This document shows positions 27,060 through 39,665 of a stretch of DNA of 64,000 nucleotides, one piece after another. This DNA comes from Pohlia nutans. Lineage: Eukaryota > Streptophyta > Bryopsida > Bryales > Mniaceae. Numbering within the stretch: position 1 is the first letter of the stretch; each line of letters starts with the position of its first letter. The stretch is from the NCBI GenBank assembly GCA_022496805.1, contig CM040085.1, positions 24,953,811 to 25,017,810 of the forward strand. Direction: 5' to 3'. The notes beneath the pieces were generated by a model. It saw only the letters and a list, made by a program, of their open reading frames with translations. It was not told the origin of the DNA and ran no database searches. Both the position numbers and the translations under genes were made by a program.

Positions 27060-28384
27060 AAACTCGACCGGCGCGTTTTCTTGGATGCGAGTCCTGGTTT
27101 GGTTTCAAATCCTAAAAGCGGAGGTTGTAAGTGGCACTATCTACTTGTCATTACATTGAATAAAACCGGGCTGAGTCTGATTTACATGAGATGGTGTACA
27201 CACTTGTAAGTACTGTCCTTCGTGAAGCCAGTAACTAGAGCTAATTATAACATGCACTAAGGCGCAATATTGCAATGGCCATGTTGAGATTTTAATGGTG
27301 TAAGTCATGTCAAATCTGTTGGTATGATTTAAGCGGCGGCTGCGATTTGAATGATGATATAGAAGATGATGTTGGTGTTTTGGTGTTAAGCTTAAATTAT
27401 TTAATTTCTGATCGCGTACTATGAAGGCATGTACAATCTGTAACTCTTGCTAGATTAAGTTAACATACGGATCAATTGGTTATTTAGTTTCAAAGAATGT
27501 TAATTAAATTTTTTGGCAATTTACTCGGATTATCAGTAGAGGCCAATTAGTTAACATGATGGTCATGTTCGTTACATTGGAGTACTTAGACGGTGCAGTT
27601 TGACACTCGTCAACAATTGCATATCCAAACCCATCTTACAATTTTATTACAGCTAGGACGTTTAAGATGGGAAAATCAGAATCCCATCCGAGCACTTGAA
27701 TGAAAGTCATAATCAACAGCACTTAAAAGATGCATCTTAGCTCCCTGTGCATTTCTGACAATTTCCCTCAAATATGAGATACTTACTAGCTGGTCAGGAG
27801 TACTGTGTGTTATGTGCATGCTTAATTGATCCATGTGCAATTAATGAACTCCAGGATTCAAAGAATTTGCAAACTCACGTGCACAAATTACTTGCGCAAA
27901 GATCACTAGATTAGACTTGATCATAAAATTCCATTACAGTAAGAATGAAGATCCTGACCATGAACAATTGTGTATCATGCTTGCACAAGGATTTTTAATG
28001 AATGGGAATTCATGTTTAAATGCTTCTCTAAGTTCCAATATCTCTTTAAATCAACCCCATATTTATTTGAGGACTAGAGGTGTGAGTGAAAAATCTAAAC
28101 ATGGTCCTTTGATAGTCTGAAAGTAATTATATGACAGACTGGACGTATTTGTAAAATTGGCGAAATTTGGCACATTTTCCAGACCCCCTTCTGGGACCGC
28201 AGATCAAAATCGGTCCTAGTAGATTTTCAAGCTCTGTGCCTGCAACTTCTCGCCATTCAAACAGGCCGTCCTAATGAGACCGGCATTTTGAAAAGTATAT
28301 CCGGTACACTGTCTGAAAGAAAAATGAGTGGTTGTAGCTGTTTATATACATTTCTACAAAATTTCATATACATTTGAGCAAGTA
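27060..28384. other. Intergenic stretch between germin-like pseudogene and orphan gene
   Basis: The first part is the diverging 3' flank of the pseudogene, matching 42055-42289 up to about 27055. The last ~230 bp (28160-28384) are conserved 3' of all three orphan-family copies. No other coding signal. Confidence 0.4.
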
Positions 28385-29029
28385 CTAACGCAAGAACTCA
28401 AGCAGCTGGTGCACTACGAAAATGTGCTGATCAAACTGGTCAATGAGTATCAGTGATGGACTACCACTGATTGAGTCTATGCGATCTAACTCATCCAGAA
28501 GAACTTCCAAAGCGTTTGCGTGTCGGATGAGATCATTCTCGTCAGGTTCTGGCAACTCATTCCGGCTACGTCCTCGCAAACTCAAAGCTCTCACGAACCG
28601 GGGTGAGCGCATTCTTCGACAGTGGATCAAATCATCGAGTAGTCTTCCCAGCAGTGTCTTGTAATCCTTGAGGTTCTGCATTACGTACTGGATATCCAGG
28701 GTCCATGTCTTGCCACGGATGTCCCGCAAAGCGTGAACCACTCTCCCTAGTTCCCTGAAGTTCCCTGGGTTGATCCGCGGTGTTTGGCCGCCTTCCCGGT
28801 GGCCAAAGGACAAGTCTGGCCACCCCACCGTTTGCTCCACAACGCGCACAATTTCGTATGGCACAAACATCGATAAGATGAGGAGTTTGATGATGCTTGA
28901 GGGGCGCCGGGCGGGGCGGGCCGCAGCTTCGTCCTCTGCCAGGCTCTCAATGAGTGGCCTAATATCGCCGATGTCATCCCTTCGAAGGGCTTGCAAGTTT
29001 CGCAGGTCGAAGCTGTCTCGCCAGTCCAT
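28385..29029 (-). CDS. Unrecognised protein family, copy A (214 residues)
   Basis: I do not recognise the family. The protein is charged and probably all-helical, with conserved blocks: ILSMFVPYEIVRVVEQTVGWP, NPGNFRELGRV, DYKTLLGRLLDDLIHC, DENDLIRHANALEVLLDEL, and a C-terminal LILIDQFDQHIF. No signal peptide is seen. The first in-frame ATG is at 29029, but the reading frame and similarity to copy C continue upstream to a GTG at 29089, past which an in-frame TAG occurs. The ATGs of copies A and C are not at the same aligned position, so the true start may be non-ATG or on an unseen upstream exon. The upstream DNA to about 29740 is conserved with copy C. Confidence 0.55.
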   Translation of the reverse strand: MDWRDSFDLRNLQALRRDDIGDIRPLIESLAEDEAAARPARRPSSIIKLLILSMFVPYEIVRVVEQTVGWPDLSFGHREGGQTPRINPGNFRELGRVVHALRDIRGKTWTLDIQYVMQNLKDYKTLLGRLLDDLIHCRRMRSPRFVRALSLRGRSRNELPEPDENDLIRHANALEVLLDELDRIDSISGSPSLILIDQFDQHIFVVHQLLEFLR

Positions 29030-29089
29030 TCTTTCACCAAGTTGATCGTGCTGGTTGAGGAGGCCGACGGTACCAAACTCGTCACTCAC

Positions 29090-29740
29090 TGATTGCTCCG
29101 CTCCTCGTTTATCTGGCTACAACTTCTCGCTCAGTCCTTGATCTCAGCTCCGGATGTTAACGTGCACACGATCGCTTTAGACTTTGTCGGCGGTGGAATC
29201 AGTTGGCAGTCCGTGCGCAGGTGCACTCAGTGGATCGAATGTGAGCTGAAATAAGAAATGCCACATTCCGTTGTGAACAAGTTGAACGAATCGGAGTGCA
29301 AGATCAATCCCAGCTGCCTTGTATATAAGCTCCAGCTCCAGTGCAACGCGGCGACTATTGAGCGCCGTGTTCGTGGTAGGCCCATGGCATCTTCATATCA
29401 CTCTGCAGCGACAGAGTTCACGGTCCGACTCAATCATCAGGTGCACCTGGAAGCTGATAGTAACTCTGCCGAATCAAAGAAGTCGAAGACCAGAATGATT
29501 CTAGATGGAGGTCAACGGCCGAAGGTTGCATATCCAGAACTTGGCCACCTGTGAGCTACTGTACTACACTGTGGCATAATATGGTGGGAGCTGTTTAGCC
29601 GGGCAAGTTGAAGAAAGTGTTTCATTTGAATATATTCAGTCTTGGATTCGTGACTCACGGCTACAGTTGGTGATCGAGCATCTCCTGAATCGGTAAGATT
29701 CGTTTCCCTAGAGCTTTGAAATGATAATCGTTTTGAATTT
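29090..29740 (+). promoter_or_regulatory. Conserved divergent region upstream of orphan copy A
   Basis: Shared in inverted orientation with 39105-39608. It contains a TATA-like TGTATATAAG (29322-29331) pointing away from the orphan gene. Downstream is an ATG at 29384 opening 56 codons (not conserved in the other arm, where ATG is ACG), and then a splice-donor-like AATCG|GTAAGATTCG near 29693 that is kept in both arms. This suggests a divergent, possibly non-coding, spliced transcript. Confidence 0.35.
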
Positions 29741-31021
29741 AAGGTTTGAATTGAATATTGTAAGATGATCAGAACCCTGCCGTGTGGGAGAGTGGGACAT
29801 TCTCCACTTCTTCGTCTTCTTTTTTGTTCTTTTTCCAGAAATCGAACGAAAAGTGCGGGACATTCTGGCGTCGTTTGATTGAGGACCAGCGAATGCACTG
29901 TACGCCGAATTCAGGGAGCGATGCTGCGTTGGAGAAAGGGTAGAATCGGTAGGACTCGGATTCGTTACAGTAAAGTACAGTACATTCCCATTCAATCTGT
30001 TCTGTCTGAATTGGAGCGAGGACTTTATTTTGTTAAGCCTTTAGTGCCAGCAAAGCAGATTATGGTCACTGGAATGTCTAAAATGCAAATAACTGCAAAT
30101 CTATGAAGAATTGGAGTTTTCATTATGAAGTTTAGAGTTGCAGATTCTATAATGCACATCTTCTAGAAAAAGAAAATTTCAAGTTGGATTATGCAACTTT
30201 CAAAATATCTATGAACAAAACACGAAAATATTGCAAATACTTGAAAATACAGTACATACATACAAATACAAAACATGTACTACGCTTTTTTGGATTGTGA
30301 TCTCTTGTTCATGTTCCATTCGTGTATGTGTTTTGATTTTGATCCGTGTACCAACTCCTTTCATATTTTAACGTATAATATTTTTTCCAAAACCGTACAT
30401 GGATAAGTCAGTCTCACTTATAGAATTCACAATAATTCTGTGTCACGAGTCCATTCTTAACATAAAAAATTGCAACGAAGAGGTGTTGACATAGATCATT
30501 GTTGACCATCTCAAATGCCACAGTGCCACTCCACGAAGTTCCACGAAGAGCTGGTTGATATGTGGATGTGGATGCAGAAGTTGGAACTCAAAAGTTTTGG
30601 AGTCTCCACTCCGACACTCCAAAGTTGAAAATTCAACTGCTACTCTACTGGCAGTCTAACTCTCATATGCCATGATGAACAATAGATGACAAGCATTTTA
30701 CATCCAGGCCTTAATGTAATGGGACGACTTGGATATGAGGATAATGATTTGAAGGGCTATTGTGCTAAATGTATTTTTTGAAGTCACAAAGGTCCCCATT
30801 TGAAAGGCACTAAAGACTTCAATTTTGAGTACTAGGTAAACATATGATACAATTCACCAACTTTATGTGTCGCAGTGCTCAACTTTGCAGTTGTTTATAA
30901 CTTTTAGAAATTCAGAAATAGAAATTCATAATTAAAGTTATCAATAGAAAATTTTGTACTACTATAACTAGAGTGATGTCCTCTACCAATGCTAAAAACA
31001 AAGAGGTTTAAAAATAAAATA
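29741..31021. other. Gene-free stretch
   Basis: AT-rich spacer DNA inside the inverted duplication. No supported ORF or repeat boundary. Confidence 0.35.
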
Positions 31022-31025
31022 TTAA

Positions 31026-32007
31026 CCACTAGAGGACCTCGACCATTTTCATTGAAAAAACTTCATTGCTTTTGATGTGCCATAGATATATATTAAAGTG
31101 ATATATGGAAATCTTAATTGTAGAATCTTGTAGTAGACTTGGGTACATTCACAGTATAACGAGCCAAGGAAACCGTAACCAATGATTAATTTAACGGATT
31201 ATTAAACAATAATCTTATCATTTGAATTGATAATGCAATTTAAATTAGTAATTACATATATCATATGTCATTCTGCAATATACTAAAGTTTGACGATGTT
31301 TGAGAAGTTATTGGTACTCCAAATCGACTTAAATATGGTCGTAACCAGTCGTTAATAACGACTAAATGTGCTTATTAAGCACTGTAAATGTTCATAATAT
31401 GTCGCAAAATGTCCTTAAATTTTTATAATATCTACATAAATTGCAGATATGATTTTGTAAGCACTCATTGAGAGTTGTTCAATTTGGGCGGGGCTGGCTC
31501 GTTTTATTGTGAATGCACCGACTTGTTGTAGAGGATGTGAATCAAGTTTGGACTCATTTAAAGCCTCGTGGATTAAAAGATCATTTGTTTTATTATCAAA
31601 ATTTGGTTCTAAAATTTGATTGCTCACTTGGCACTTTGGATTTGAAAAGCTATTTCTGAACCTTTTCCAATAAAAAATCTTTCAATCCATCTTAAAAAAA
31701 CGTTGGTACCAAAAAAACTCTTGAAAAAACTTTGATGGGTCCAAAAATGGCCTTGCAATGTCAAAAATTGCCGAAGTTTTACAAAGCAAAAATTGTTCAA
31801 AACCTAACTTCCGTTTGTACTAAAATGCTTGCCAAATCTTCACAACACTTTGGATTGAAGCAAGATTTTTATTGCACAAACTTAGACTTGATTTGAAATT
31901 CAACTCGACAATTTTCATTGAATTTCAACATTAGATGAAGGAGAAAAGGCTCCTCAAAGTTTCAGTCATCAAATATTACAAGAAATGACATTCGGCGCGC
32001 TTAGGGG
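31026..32007. mobile_element. piggyBac-like element
   Basis: Left end TTAA-CCACTAGAGGACC, right end GCGCTTAGGGG followed by TTCA (one mismatch). The interior is related in reverse orientation to 17148-17955. Non-coding. Confidence 0.45.
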
Positions 32008-32040
32008 TTCATATGAAATCTAAATTAATGTTTATGTAAA

Positions 32041-32384
32041 ACTACACTAAATGGTGTATTTGGTGTCCATGAGACTATTTCTCAACCTGGAAACTATTTA
32101 ATTTAGGGAGAGTGATAAATTGTCCTTCAGTTGTAAGAAAAAAATGGATGTAGTATTCCAATGACATATGGCAACTACATAATAAACATAGCATGCCACT
32201 TTTATAGCATGCCACCTCATGCTACTCTCATTACTTGGAAAGGACATGCACTCTCAATGAAAGTGGGAATGACAAGTGACAAATTCCTATGTAGTGTAGG
32301 GACACTATTTTTCTTCAGCTCTAAACTAATTGTGGTAAAAATCATCAACTCTCCGAAGGCACTAAATACACCATTTAGTGTAGT
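32041..32384. mobile_element. Unclassified MITE
   Basis: Inverted ends ACTACACTAAATGGTGTATT and AATACACCATTTAGTGTAGT (one mismatch), 344 bp. No target duplication identified. Confidence 0.7.
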
Positions 32385-33926
32385 GCCTTGCATAGTCCGC
32401 AAAAGTGCACTCAAAGAGGGTTGTGGATGGAATTTTGAGCTATAAATTTTCCAATGTTCAAAACTTCAAACATTTGAAGAAAATTTTGTTCCAATTATTT
32501 TTAATGTTTTTTGAATTTTCTTCACTTTTAAATTTTAAAATGTGTTATTTTTGGTTTAAGAATTGTGTCTCCATTTTTAATTTTTATTGAATGTGCTTGA
32601 CAAGGAAATTCTGCAAGTGGACTTATTTTTTCTAATTCAAATATAGAAGCAAACATGGACTATATTTACATTCAAAGTTTGATCATAAATTGGTAAATCT
32701 GTTATTAGAAAGGGAGTTTTGATGTTCAAAATCTTCAAGATAAAATCATTTTGACAAACTAAGAATGAATAGATTTTATTCTATGGTTAGTGCATACCTA
32801 AGTCTAGTAGTTGGCTCACTTCATTTTTTATTGTATCATTGCTACATATATTTTACATCCTTTTGAAAATTAGCTTTTAAACAAAATGCACAAAGTATGC
32901 AAAAACGTGCACGGTTAAAAGTCACAATATTACACAACTCAAAATTCCCTCAATGTGGTGAACCGTACCATGCAAACACCCTCAATTTCATGCGACTGAT
33001 GTTTATCTTCTTTGCTAAGCTTAAAAGTGATAATTTGGACTAAATTATTCACTTCAAAAGTTGTTCAAATTTCCTTTGTTCTTGTACTTGGATAACATTT
33101 TAGTAGAAGAAACGTTGAATTTAGCTAGTTTTACAAATATCAATGGTTATCCCGGGTTTTGTGCATTGGAAGGCAACCACTAATTTAGAAATTAGAAAGA
33201 ATGACAACGCCCAAGCTTTGGAAATTCAGTGTCTTTGACCGAAGGTTCAATTGATCATATTACATTATAGATTGGTCTAGATTGTCACTGGTTGTCACGC
33301 CATTTGATGGGCTGCCCACTCATCCGTCCAATTGCGCCCATCAAATTAGCCTCACATTTGTACAATGTCAAATTATTCGAAGATATTCGAGTAACTTTTA
33401 GAATATTAAGTATAATTTTAGACTTTAGGTGGATTTCTATACCCAAGAACCTAGTTTATGCAACTCTAACAAACCTCTTGGACACTTGGACTTGATGGTC
33501 TATCCGTTCGCAAACGAAAAACACCTCCAATAATCCTAACCTGCACAATATGGTAACCCTGCAATTGTTAACAACGGTGCGGCCATTTCTCGGGGCAGGG
33601 TGCAGTCTACATTAGGTTTGAGAATCACATGGCTGCGTTCATGACCCCCTCTAATAAACCCCCATATACGAGGGTTTATATCTCTTCCTTTCAAACCTTT
33701 GTATACAAATCTATTCTGTCCCAAATATATGTTAAATGTAAGTAAACGTCAATATTTTCGGCTCTAAATTATATGTTTATTGTATGTATACTTCGTACAA
33801 CAATGCTCAAATTAATACCCCTTTTGTGCACTCACGTATACTTTCACAAATTTTACATACTGCACCCCCAGGTGCCATATTGCAGGCGTTCAAATGTCAT
33901 TGTCCATCATGGTCAAGTGTACTGTA
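32385..33926. other. Gene-free stretch
   Basis: AT-rich sequence. Short frames such as 33292-33495 and 33773-33973 have no support. Confidence 0.4.
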
Positions 33927-34183
33927 CGGTAGGGTCCAAAAATATTTCGAATTTTTGGCCTGGAGTTGAATGAGAATGAAAATTACAAACTTTGAAAACC
34001 TCTTGTAGACTCGAAAATCCATGAATTCACAAACCGTAAATTGTGTTGGAAAGATAATAGAGTCTACTTTGACAATATTCAAAATTTGCAGGGCAAAAGT
34101 AGCTACATGCAATTGAATGCAACTGTTTTTAAGCACAAAACTGGGAGTACATCCAAAATTCGAAATACTTTTGGACCCTACTG
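33927..34183. mobile_element. Tc1/mariner-like MITE
   Basis: Ends C(A/G)GTAGGGTCCAAAA and TTTTGGACCCTACTG, with about 40 bp of near-matching inverted repeat including TATTTCGAATTTT, are flanked by TA on both sides (33925-33926 and 34184-34185). It is 257 bp. The TA target fits Tc1/mariner (Stowaway-type). Confidence 0.7.
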
Positions 34184-35281
34184 TACAGTACAGTACAAGT
34201 GAAAGTTAGGGTGTCTGCTGATATTGTATATTGAAGTATCTACAGGAGAGCTGAAACAGGAAGCAGGACGAACTTGGAGAATGCAATCAATGTAAAGTGA
34301 ACTGACTTGGAGAATGCAACGTAATCGGAGTACATACTTGGGCAATCACTTACATGATTACACGTACAGTCACGCCTGCACGTGTGGTGAATTAAACCTC
34401 GAAATTTCGGAGCACTGCTACTCAGATAAGATCGAGGTAAAGGCAATTGATCCACTCACTCACACTGGGTGATCTTCCAACCAATCGAAAGCTGTGATCT
34501 TCTTCTGCTGCTTTACTTCATTAGTGAACTTCATACGCTACTTGAACAATGATCCCCACGCCAGTGAACATTGTAAAAATAATAGACTAAATAGAGTTCG
34601 AGCAACTGACCTGGACCATAATTATACCATAACTAAGACAGTGGGGAATCTCGGTAGGCCACAAACAAATTGGACAATGAACTTCTTGCATGAGAATTGC
34701 ATTTTTCTCATGGCTGACGCCAGCTGACTGACTTCTCTTGTTATAACTTAATAACGATGTACACCAAATCAAGTGAATGAGAATCAGTGAGATCGAGCGT
34801 GGCTTAAATCATGAACTATACATCATGCGGCACTTACAACCACTGCATATATGAGCTACTGTTTAGGGACTCTGGGTATATAAGCCAGCCACGAGTCAAT
34901 CCTTGACCATTTCATGATTGCCATTTGTCTCTCAAATCTTATTTGCAATTAAATGTAAATTACTCGGACTTCGGTAGTCTGAAAATTAAACTGTTAGTTC
35001 CAGAATCGTCATATTTGTTAAAATAGCTCGAAACTAGGCACCTTTTCCAGACGCCCTTCCGGGACCCCAGATCTACACTAGTCCTCGATTTTCGAATTTT
35101 GTGCAGAAGAATGGAATCACAACTTTCGCCTTTGGGGACTGGCGCCATCCTTACGAGAGTCCCCACATTCAGAGCTAGTAATTAATACCGGTACCCCGAA
35201 TGAAAAATGAGTGGTTGGAGCTCTTTATTGAATACTGTATTAATTTCTACAAAGTCATGTATACATTTGACAGAGCTAGCA
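34184..35281. other. Gene-free stretch; 3' flank of orphan copy B
   Basis: From about 35060 to 35281 the sequence matches the 3' flanks of orphan copies A and C. The remainder has no recognisable feature. Confidence 0.4.
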
Positions 35282-35845
35282 CTAACCCAGGAATTCAATC
35301 AGCTGGTACACTGCGAATATGTGCTGATCAAACTGGTCAAGGAGTACCAATGATGGCCTGGCACTCATTGAGTTTGTGCGATGGAGCTCATCCAGAAGAA
35401 CCTCCAAAGCGTTTGCGTGACGGATGAGATCATTCTCGTCAAGTTCTCGCAGTTCATTCCCGCTACCTCCTGGCCAACTCAAAGCTCTCACGGACCGTGG
35501 GGGTGTGCGCATTTCTCGACAGTGGATCAAATCCTCAAGCAGTCTTCCCAGCAGTGTCTTGTAATCCTCGAGGCTCTGCAACACGTACTGGACATCCACG
35601 GTAAATGTCTTGCGTCTGATGTCTCGCAGAGCTCGAACAGTTACTCTCCCTAGTTCCTCGAAGTTCCCCGGGTTGATCCGCAGTGCCATACCGCCGTCTT
35701 CTTGGTTGCCGAAAGGGAAGTCTGGCCACCCCACCGTTTCCTCCACAACGCGCAGAACATCGAATGGCACAAACATCGATAAGATGAAGAGACGGATGAT
35801 GCTTGAGGGGCGCCGGGCAGGGCGGGCCGTATCTCCGTTTTCCGC
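35282..35845 (-). pseudogene. Orphan-family copy B, 5' truncated
   Basis: The frame is intact from ARPARRPSSIIRLF to the stop, with the same blocks as copy A (NPGNFEELGRV, DYKTLLGRLLEDLIHC, DENDLIRHANALEVLL), including a one-residue insertion in GRVTVRALRD. The first ~50 residues are missing. Upstream the frame runs into unrelated A/G-rich tandem repeats. The conserved promoter-like region of copies A and C is absent, so it is probably not expressed as a normal product. Confidence 0.7.
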
Positions 35846-35923
35846 CCTAGCATTCCTTGGTCGAGTACATCTTTCATTCCGCCTTTGACCAAGAACGAAA
35901 AACGTGATGTCATTCATAGATAA

Positions 35924-36078
35924 ATTTTTGAAAAAGTAAGCTAGAAGAAGAAGAGAAAAGTTAAGTCTCAAACAAACTTTTGAAAAAACAAGTTCGAAGA
36001 AGATGAGAAAAGAAGAGCCTTAAATAAACTTTCGGAAAAGCAAGTTAGAAGAAGAAAAGAAAAGAAGAGCCTCGAAAG
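35924..36078. repeat. Minisatellite, about 3 imperfect units
   Basis: Units of roughly 50-57 bp contain AAGTTAGAAGAAGAAAAG and AAGAGCCT(C/T)AAA. They replace the expected 5' part of orphan copy B. Confidence 0.65.
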
Positions 36079-36314
36079 GATGTTAGTTGATAGTTTTCCT
36101 ACCGAGTCCTAAAAACCTCGAGGAACACTCAAGCCGCATAGAGCCGTACAGGAGCCCATATTACCAAGAAGACCAAAGGGACTAAGCTACCCCCTTTAAA
36201 TACCCTCCCCACAATCCTAATCCTCGGGTACTGATTGCCACTAACCCTAGCTCTTTTTCTTAGTAACCCTCACTCTTTTACTAAGTGACCTTCACTGAAA
36301 ATCTGAAATAAGGA

Positions 36315-36710
36315 CATGATTATGAGTTTTGGATCCTATAGCATCAATGATGGGAAAGAACACATGTGGTTATGATTTTTGGATACTACGACATCAATGA
36401 CGAGAAAGAACACATGTTGTTCTGACTCTTGGATTGTAATTTTGGCATCAATGACGGCATTGACGGGGATGAACATGGTTATGACTTTTGAACAACATGG
36501 TTTAAATGGCAGGAAAAATCATGAATATGACTATTACACCCTGGGACGGCTTCAATGATGAGAAGAAATATAAATATGACTTTTGGACCTCCTAGTATCA
36601 ATTTTGGGTATATGAAATATGGTTATGGCTTTTGGATCAAATAGCATTAATGAGGAGATCAAACATGATGTTTGGACTCAATCATGATGTCAGTAGATGG
36701 AAAGAAGTAT
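36315..36710. repeat. Degenerate minisatellite, about 60-bp units
   Basis: Variants of GGTTATGACTTTTGGATC...ATCAATGA(C/T)G(A/G)GAAA recur six or more times with drift. No coding frame. Confidence 0.6.
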
Positions 36711-36820
36711 AGTTAAGGTCAATGCTTAATTTTAAGAATTTACATTCAATACTATGAAGAGAGTAAATAGTAACTATCCACTTGTATATTTTAATAATTA
36801 ATATATTAACTATTGTACAT

Positions 36821-37432
36821 CAGGGTTGTTTATTGGATGTAACGGGTCGTGGGCTTTTTGCGTCGGTATGTCATAATGCGTCCGTCATGACCAGTCGTGA
36901 CTTGTCAGGATCGCGCCAAGATCCCAACGCTAATAAAACTGAAAAAATTACAAATTACAAATTTACTATTTACGATTTACTAAATAGTAAAAACTATGGA
37001 TGAAGTTTGTTGAGGCCGTCCAACTAGACCGTTCCTTGGCGACGACCTAACCGTCTCTTAGGGACAGTATGTTCATACATTTGACGACTAGTTCGTCCCT
37101 TAAGACGGTCCAAAGCGTTCACTTAACGGCCTATCCGTTCCTTGGCGACGACATCTCCGTCCATTCGACGGCTAGTCCGTCCCTTGGCGACGGCCTTTCC
37201 GTTCATTCGACGGTTAATTCGTTCTTGGGACGGCCCGCCCAAACCGTCCATTTGACGGCTAGTCCGTCCATTCATATGGAGGCTCTTTTTATTCAATCTG
37301 TTCATTGTGGTAACTATTTTATTTTAAAAATATATATGTGGTAATATTCTATCCTGACAGATGTGGGATTTGAATCTTGACGTTATGATTGACATCTTGA
37401 CGTCATGACGTGACGTGTCGTGGACAACCCTG
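36821..37432. mobile_element. hAT-like non-autonomous transposon
   Basis: Ends CAGGGTTGT and ACAACCCTG are flanked by 8-bp near-identical duplications, TTGTACAT (36813-36820) and TTGTATAT (37433-37440). An 8-bp duplication and CAGGG ends are typical of hAT. It is 612 bp, lacks a transposase, and carries the GACGG minisatellite at 37010-37275. Confidence 0.75.
37010..37275. repeat. GACGG-rich minisatellite inside the hAT-like element
   Basis: Imperfect ~35-45 bp units are built on CGTCC(C/A)TTGGCGACGGC and TTCGACGGCTAGTCCGTCC. The short CCGTC/GACGG pairs could be transposase-binding repeats, which is inference. Confidence 0.7.
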
Positions 37433-37440
37433 TTGTATAT

Positions 37441-39104
37441 TGAATTGACCTATCCATTCATTAATGTTTTGAACGCACTATGTAAAATTTGATGAACATC
37501 ATGGCTACAAAAGAGTTTTTCAAATTTACTTCCCCCCTTGCCACCCAAAACATCCGTCAGAAATTCCTTTGATGAAATTAACACCATCGCAATACACCAT
37601 GCCATATATATCTTCCCCCATAAAAGAATAAAAAGAAACCAACCGAATCTAGATGCACCTTTACTAAAACAAATTATTTGTGTGTTGGGATTGGTCAACA
37701 TAAGGATTTTTAGTTCTTTCAAAGATTCACCTTTTCACTCTTAGTGCATAGAAAGATAGAAAAATTCAAAACATATGATTCTTGATGTCGGGCAACTTTG
37801 GACTTCCAACTCTAATTTGACCGTCATTCTTTAGGTAAAGAATTACATGGCATGTCCAATATTTAAGGATCCGCTAAAGAGCAAGGATTCTTATTCCTAG
37901 TAAAGACTTATGAGGGCTGAAGAACCTTATGCATGTTGGGGTTGGACAATGTTTAAGTAAACAAACTAATATTTTGATAGAAGTATTTTCTAAATGTAAT
38001 ATATTATTCTCGAATCTTTTGTACACTAAATAAAATAAGCAGTGTACATGTTGATTCTGGCATTTTCCTTCTGTGATTCAAACACGTCATTTATAGCCCA
38101 GTTTTACCGGACACAAAGCCCTTCCAAAAGGCGTCCCTGTAATTCATTGTAAGCCTCATATGGGCACTCCTTCCCAGATTCTACGGACTTAAGAAAAATG
38201 TTCTTCTGGAAATGAAAAAAATATTAGAAAACTACAAAAATTATACAAAAATTATGGTATTATAGATGGGATGGGATGGTAGTACACAACAATCTTGTGC
38301 TATATAGTTCAAATTCCAAAAATGAAATTTTTCCTACATTAACATATTCATCACTTAGTCACATTATGATAGTGAAAGAACTACATATTTAGGGTTATCA
38401 ATTTTAAAAATAGTCATACACTTTATTAAGTATATATTTTAGTATATCATATGGTCTAAGGATAAACCGATAAAGATGTTATGAAATCATAGTCCTTTCT
38501 TATTGTGTAAAAAATAGTGATTTTCGAAAGTTCTAATAAATAAGGAAAAATAGTAATACATAAAAGTAAGAGTCAAAATTGATCTTAGGCATGTGTCAAA
38601 CATTGTTTCATTTAAATTTCATGTTTATAAACCAATTCGCTATATATTGGTATCCTGGATTGTTCTTTTTGCTTCAAATCTGGAAAATACGAGATTTCAG
38701 ATTCACAAACAAAGGAATGCAATTATGCAAAGAAATGTCCAAATTGTTCAATTTTTCTTGCTCAATAGTATTTTCGACAAAGTATTACAACATTCTTGTG
38801 AATTTGTCATTGAGCTCATCTAACTTGAAAATATGTAATCTATAGCAAACATTAAATGAGTTAAAAAATGACAGCCTTTTAGTAAGACATTCCTTTCTGA
38901 TACGCATAGCGGGCTTTAACCTACATCAGATATGAAGATGGTCAACTGGAACAAAGCTCAATATTATAAATCCCTACATTCCTACCGATTATGCCATTTC
39001 ACCAGTGAACGCTGCATTGCGCCCCAACCTCCACTTGTACACTTGGCTACAGCCCACAGCACAACCGCGGTTCCTCAAAACATGCATGATACCATTCCAC
39101 AGGG
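37441..39104. other. Gene-free stretch
   Basis: AT-rich. Overlapping frames at 38579-38845 are low-complexity and unsupported. Confidence 0.4.
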
Positions 39105-39608
39105 CAGTTTGTAAAACGATTATCGTCTCAAAGACAGAAACGAATCTTACCGATTCCAGAGATGCTCACCCACTGTAGTACTTTCCTGTAGCTGGTCTTC
39201 CACATCTCGTGGTCAAGTGGTCTGCAACTTCCTTTGACAAAGTTATTTTCAGCTTCAAAGACACCTCAACAGCTGATGATTGTGTCGGACTGTGTACTCT
39301 GTTACTTGCTGCGGAGTGATATGAAGATGCCGTGGGCCTACCACGAACACGGCGCTCAACAGTTGCAGCGTTGCAGCTATATATTAAGGCAGCTGGGATA
39401 TCTCTCGCATTCAGATTCATTCAAGCTCACAACCAACTGTGTCGTTTCTCGGTGCAACTCACATTCGATCGCCTGACTTGACATGCGCAGGGACTGCGAA
39501 CTGATTCCACCGCCGACAACGTCTAAAGCGATCGTGTGCGTTAACTTCAGAAGCTGAAAAGGACTGAGCGAGAAGCTGTAGCCAGATAAACGAGGAGCGG
39601 AGCAATCA
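39105..39608 (-). promoter_or_regulatory. Conserved divergent region upstream of orphan copy C
   Basis: Inverted counterpart of 29090-29740. It keeps a TATA-like AATATATAG (minus strand, near 39378), the block GAGCGCCGTGTTCGTGGTAG (39342-39361, minus), and the donor-like AATCG|GTAAGATTCG near 39150. The candidate ATG of the other arm is ACG here. Confidence 0.35.
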
Positions 39609-39665
39609 GTGAGTGACAAGTTTGGTAGCATCGATCTCATCAACCAGCAAAATCGACTTCGTGAA

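Noticed and set aside
37010..37275. CRISPR-like array
   Set aside because: Units are imperfect, have no uniform spacers, and lie inside a hAT-like plant element.
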